From assembly GCA_003116975.1 (NCBI GenBank), contig BGKB01000296.1, positions 1 through 37,908 on the forward strand: a stretch of 37,908 bases of DNA, read 5' to 3'. The DNA is from Aurantiochytrium sp. KH105. Lineage: Eukaryota > Sar > Bigyra > Thraustochytrida > Thraustochytriidae. The notes under the pieces were generated by a model that did not search any database, was not told the origin of the DNA, and worked only from the letters and a program-made list of their open reading frames with translations. The position numbers and the translations under genes are program-made. Positions 35,297-37,908 of the stretch are shown here, in pieces; within the stretch, counting starts at the first letter, position 1; every line of letters begins with the position of its first letter.

Positions 35297-35327
35297 CGCG
35301 GAAGGCAGGCGGGGCGCGGCCGGCAGG

Positions 35328-36011
35328 ATGAACCCGCTGTGGTCGACCGTGTCGAATGCCGCCGTGCTCAAGGCGTTCTCGCGGGAGAGGTATATGCGCA
35401 CGACGGGCAAATACGTCGCGGCGCAAATGAGGAAGGACGGCTTCGTGCCGGCGATCCTGCAGGGCAAGGACGCCAACGGCAACAACGAGAACAGATTGCT
35501 GATGACTCCTTACATGGAACTGGAGAAACGAATGGACAAGCGAGGCCTCAGTATGGAGGCCACGCTCCACAAGCTCGAGCTCGAGGACGGCACCACCGAG
35601 CTCGTTCTGCCACGGACAGTCCAGGTCGGCACTGTCTCACAAAAGATCACGAGCCTCACGTTCATGCGCTATAACCCAGAAAAGGGCGCCAAGGTGTACA
35701 TGCCCATCGATTACACGGATCAGGAGGTCTGCGCCGGCATCAAACGAGGCGGTTTCCTGAACGAAGTCACGAGCATGCTCTGCGTCAAGGTCACGGGCGA
35801 GGTCATCCCGCACGCCCTGGAGGTGTCTGTGCGCAATCTCGATGTGGGCGAACGCATGTGGTTTAGTGACCTCACGCTTCCTGAAAACGTCGAGCTCCGG
35901 CAGCGAATCCCCTTGTATCAGGATGATATTATGCTCTGCAACATCACCGGTAAGCGCTCGCTCATCCGCGCCGTCGCACTTGAGAAGAAAGAAGCTGCCA
36001 AGCAAAATTAA
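35328..36011 (+). CDS. mitochondrial-type ribosomal protein bL25 (TL5/CTC family)
   Basis: The 227-residue product has the two-domain layout of bacterial TL5/CTC-type L25, a large-subunit protein that binds 5S rRNA. GFVPAILQGKDANGN at about 38-52 corresponds to the family IPAVLYGK block. A TVQVGTVSQKITSLTFMRY segment around 102-120 follows. In the C-terminal beta domain KRGGFLNEV (about 142-150) and PHALEVSVRNLDVGERMWFSDLTLPENV (about 164-191) match the family GG-x-L and I-x-V-D-V-S-x-L-x-x-G-D blocks. The N-terminal 35 residues are basic and amphipathic, suiting a mitochondrial (or plastid) targeting peptide; cytosolic ribosomes lack this protein. The ATG at 35328 is chosen because homology begins soon after it and the open frame before it is repeat sequence. 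Confidence 0.88.
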   Translation: MNPLWSTVSNAAVLKAFSRERYMRTTGKYVAAQMRKDGFVPAILQGKDANGNNENRLLMTPYMELEKRMDKRGLSMEATLHKLELEDGTTELVLPRTVQVGTVSQKITSLTFMRYNPEKGAKVYMPIDYTDQEVCAGIKRGGFLNEVTSMLCVKVTGEVIPHALEVSVRNLDVGERMWFSDLTLPENVELRQRIPLYQDDIMLCNITGKRSLIRAVALEKKEAAKQN

Positions 36012-36190
36012 AATTAGAAAGGAAAAGTATAGAAAAAAATTGGAAAAAGAAAAAAAGAAAACCATTCGCATTCTCTCGATCAAACAAACCAACCAAATCA
36101 CGCGCGGTCACATTGTGCCGTTGGGCGAGCCAACCTTGGCCTCGCGTCAATGGTGTGCGCGATCTCCACACCGTTGTTTCGGTGATGTGC
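36012..36190. other. convergent 3' flanks
   Basis: The 179-bp gap lies between the bL25 (+) and thrombospondin-repeat (-) stop codons. It is A-rich at 36018-36062. No gene seen. Confidence 0.5.
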
Positions 36191-37276
36191 TCATGCGAGC
36201 GTCAAATGCTCACCAGCCTCCTCTCCCTCCACATTCCTTTGTACTCTATAGTTTCGTTCTGGATCGGTGGTCTCGCGAGCGTTGGGCACTCGACTATGCC
36301 CGCCGTTTACATCGCCGTCATTGTCGTCGTCATCATTGTCGTCGTCATCACCATTAGCTACTCTGCCGTCGCTTCCGATGGGTCCGCCAATATCGTCAAA
36401 GTCGGACGAAAATCGTCGTCGCCGCAACTTGGCAGCTGCGAGCGCAGACTGACGACGATCGCGAATGGCCTGAAAAATCTTGCGCGAGACGAAGACAAAG
36501 AGAAGCAATGCCTGCCACCAGCCAACAATAAGGACGACCTGCCAGTCTGTCCCGCAAGCCCAGGTTTCGTAGCACGTCCGCGAAATATTGCCCGAAACAA
36601 TTACGGTCTCCGAATCAGGGGCGTAGCATGGCAAGCCGCCATACGCTGGTTCGGGAGACGAGCAATGGCTCGGTCGATATTGCGTGCCATTCCCGCAGCC
36701 TGTGGAGCATTCAGACCAAACGTCCGTGTAGCCGAGGCCGCCATCGACAGGGGCAAAGGCGCCAAGCCGGATGACCAAACCCTGCAGGTCCACAGACTGA
36801 CCTTCAATGCCTGAAGATAGTGTGAGGTTTTGGAGCACTGGCATGGGAAGCGTCCAAGTGCAGGTGCCAGCTGATGTGCAAGGCCGGCTGACGGCGGCCG
36901 CATTCTCCGAGGTTGAAGGCCAGACGCTTAATCGCAAATCAAGATCGTTCTGGTCCGTGATCGTTTGAGCGAGCTCAACAGAAACATATTCGACAGCAAA
37001 CACGGTGCCCAGGTCTACGCTCACCTCCTCACCGGACCAAGGCACGCCAGAAGCGCTGACCAACTGGCTTGGCTCGCTCGCGAGGTTTGTATCTTGGGCT
37101 TCGCTGCCACATGCCACGGCAGCTTCGCGACGCTTTGCGGCGGCTTGAAGGCAGTTCTCGTCCACGTCCGCCGCGTCCATGCACTCCATAGATGTCGCGC
37201 AGTAGCTGCAGGAGCGCCCAAGGTTGGCCGCAAAGCAGGCGCAGGCCTCACCATTCCACGTGCTGCATTCTGCCAT
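36191..37276 (-). CDS. single-pass membrane protein with thrombospondin type-1 repeat
   Basis: The 361-residue product starts with a Cys-rich segment (about 4-57, eight Cys, PSI-like). A beta-rich region of unknown type follows (about 70-175), with DLGTVFAVEYVSVELA resembling a discoidin-type strand. A thrombospondin type-1 repeat lies at about 182-241 (DVWSECSTGCGNGTQYR, then further Cys). A transmembrane helix spans about 245-264 (WQVVLIVGWWQALLLFVFV). The cytosolic tail is basic next to the membrane and then Asp/Asn-rich. This is the layout of a cell-surface adhesion or receptor protein. Oddly, no signal peptide is encoded at the ATG (37276) although the next residues look extracellular. 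An in-frame TAG lies four codons upstream, so any signal peptide must come from a spliced 5' exon. The start is therefore doubtful. Confidence 0.78.
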   Translation of the reverse strand: MAECSTWNGEACACFAANLGRSCSYCATSMECMDAADVDENCLQAAAKRREAAVACGSEAQDTNLASEPSQLVSASGVPWSGEEVSVDLGTVFAVEYVSVELAQTITDQNDLDLRLSVWPSTSENAAAVSRPCTSAGTCTWTLPMPVLQNLTLSSGIEGQSVDLQGLVIRLGAFAPVDGGLGYTDVWSECSTGCGNGTQYRPSHCSSPEPAYGGLPCYAPDSETVIVSGNISRTCYETWACGTDWQVVLIVGWWQALLLFVFVSRKIFQAIRDRRQSALAAAKLRRRRFSSDFDDIGGPIGSDGRVANGDDDDNDDDDNDGDVNGGHSRVPNARETTDPERNYRVQRNVEGEEAGEHLTLA

Positions 37277-37312
37277 TCTTTCTTTCTATATTTTGCGTAC
37301 GCTCGCGGCCAA

Positions 37313-37359
37313 GGCGAGGCGAGGTGAGGCGAGGCGAGGCGAGGCGAGGCGAGGCGAGA
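37313..37359. repeat. (GGCGA)9 pentanucleotide repeat
   Basis: Nine units, one with a T substitution, lie about 40 bp upstream of the TSP1-repeat start codon (minus strand CCTCG/TCGCC). Confidence 0.85.
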
Positions 37360-37527
37360 CGACGACGGGATGTGGCGTGGCACAACACGACGCAGCGCGA
37401 CGCGAAGGCCGGCGTTCCCGCTTGGCGCCTGCGTTGTCCCCAGTACACGTGCTTTGTTCAAAAACTACTAAATAAGTGACTGCCCTGACAAAGACTGAGA
37501 GATTGATTGACTGTGATTGATTGATTG

Positions 37528-37544
37528 ACGGACGTGAGGTCCGT
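37528..37544. other. 6-bp-stem hairpin in eEF2 3' flank
   Basis: ACGGAC and GTCCGT are separated by GTGAG, about 105 bp past the eEF2 stop on the minus strand. It is possibly a 3' UTR structure; it could be chance. Confidence 0.35.
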
Positions 37545-37649
37545 ACTCTGGTAGGTCGACAACAACCATGGGAACAGCAACCAAGACAAGAAGTAGGGAT
37601 CACATGACGATGGGATGTGAATGCAGCATGAAATTTGATTATTCCAAAT

Positions 37650-37908
37650 TTAGAGCTTGTCGTAGAACTTGTCGTAGGTCGGGATCTCCTCCTTGAGGCC
37701 CTTGCGCTGGCGGATGCCGAGGACGACCTCATTGCACTTGGAGCCCGGGGTCATGGGGTCCGAGTTGAGAGCCTGCCAGTGCGAGAAGCTGTTCTGGGGG
37801 AAGGCCTTGCCACCGGTGGCGGCGCGGAGGGCGCCGGTGAAGCCGAAGGACTCCGAGACGGGAAGGTAAGCCTTGAGCTGGACAATGGGCGAGCCATGGC
37901 GGACCTCC
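37650..37908 (-). CDS. EEF2: translation elongation factor 2, C-terminal end (partial)
   Basis: The frame enters at the window edge and ends with TAA at 37650-37652. The 85 visible residues are the C-terminus of eEF2, the GTPase that moves the ribosome along m[32 protein letters not shown] and the ending [20 protein letters not shown] match domain V of eEF2 and its invariant D-K-L end. Codon use is strongly biased to C-ending codons (AAG, GGC, GTC, CTC), as expected for a highly expressed gene. The 5' part lies outside the window. Confidence 0.95.
   Translation of the reverse strand, partial: EVRHGSPIVQLKAYLPVSESFGFTGALRAATGGKAFPQNSFSHWQALNSDPMTPGSKCNEVVLGIRQRKGLKEEIPTYDKFYDKL

Larger units (their letters stand above)
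34580..35327. promoter_or_regulatory. intergenic and GC-rich leader of bL25 gene
   Basis: The first 130 bp are the 3' flank of the oxygenase gene. From about 34740 the sequence becomes strongly GC-rich with stacked tandem repeats: a 13-bp unit three times (34966-35004), AGCGC/AGAGC pentamers (35005-35048), (CTGG)n (35184-35208) and (CTGT)n (35278-35296), ending 31 bp before the ATG. It looks like a long promoter or leader. The in-frame open sequence upstream encodes only low-complexity peptide. Confidence 0.5.
37277..37649. other. intergenic between eEF2 and the TSP1-repeat gene
   Basis: The 373-bp gap holds the eEF2 3' UTR and the promoter, or a first exon, of the TSP1-repeat gene. It contains a (GGCGA)n tract at 37313-37359, TGAT repeats at 37500-37527 and a hairpin at 37528-37544. 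No signal-peptide exon could be recognised. Confidence 0.45.

Overview
The window is nuclear DNA from a microbial eukaryote. It encodes a 14-3-3 protein, the Paf1 subunit of the RNA polymerase II Paf1 complex, the ribosome-biogenesis factor Rrp36, cytosolic eEF2, a mitochondrial-type bL25 ribosomal protein and two serine palmitoyltransferase LCB2 subunits. Nearly every coding region is a single uninterrupted exon. Genes are 1-4 kb long, closely spaced, and often head-to-head or tail-to-tail. Proteins carry codon-pure acidic runs. This fits a compact, intron-poor protist genome such as a thraustochytrid or other labyrinthulomycete stramenopile. That placement is an inference from style and gene content, not from phylogeny. 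No bacterial operons, CRISPR arrays or convincing tRNA/rRNA genes were seen. Many open frames begin at GTG or TTG if read mechanically; all starts given here are the first sensible ATG.

Layout. 0.3-7 kb: a cytochrome P450-like protein that has lost its haem cysteine (-), a DUF697/YcjF-like helical protein (+), a METTL21-type methyltransferase (-) and a long coiled-coil protein (-). 8.3-12.3 kb: a tandem pair of LCB2 genes showing a mosaic of near-identity and divergence, the mark of gene conversion. 12.3-17.1 kb: a long GC-rich island without a supportable gene, packed with different microsatellites and G-quadruplex-capable tracts. 17.1-18.3 kb: a disordered protein carrying five copies of an unrecognised 13-residue motif centred on EWSGTVGV. 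18.9-24 kb: a PIN/PILS-type carrier (+), a macro-domain protein (-), a DOPA 4,5-dioxygenase-like protein with a signal peptide (+) and a 14-3-3 protein (-). 24.4-28.2 kb: Paf1 (+) and Rrp36 (-), convergent. 28.4-32.0 kb: a 1213-residue protein combining a piggyBac-like transposase core, a YqaJ/lambda-exonuclease-like nuclease domain apparently set inside that core, and a duplicated C-terminal zinc finger. 32.4-37.9 kb: a TPR plus 2-oxoglutarate oxygenase protein (+), bL25 (+), a thrombospondin-repeat membrane protein (-) and the 3' end of eEF2 (-).

Most genes are housekeeping and do not form one pathway. Paf1, Rrp36, bL25 and eEF2 belong to gene expression and translation; the LCB2 pair belongs to sphingolipid synthesis. 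The strongest candidates for something undescribed are the piggyBac/YqaJ/zinc-finger fusion protein at 28383-32024, the EWSGTVGV-repeat protein at 17127-18335, and the P450-like protein with an intact frame but no haem ligand. All family assignments were made by eye from motifs; no database search was run.
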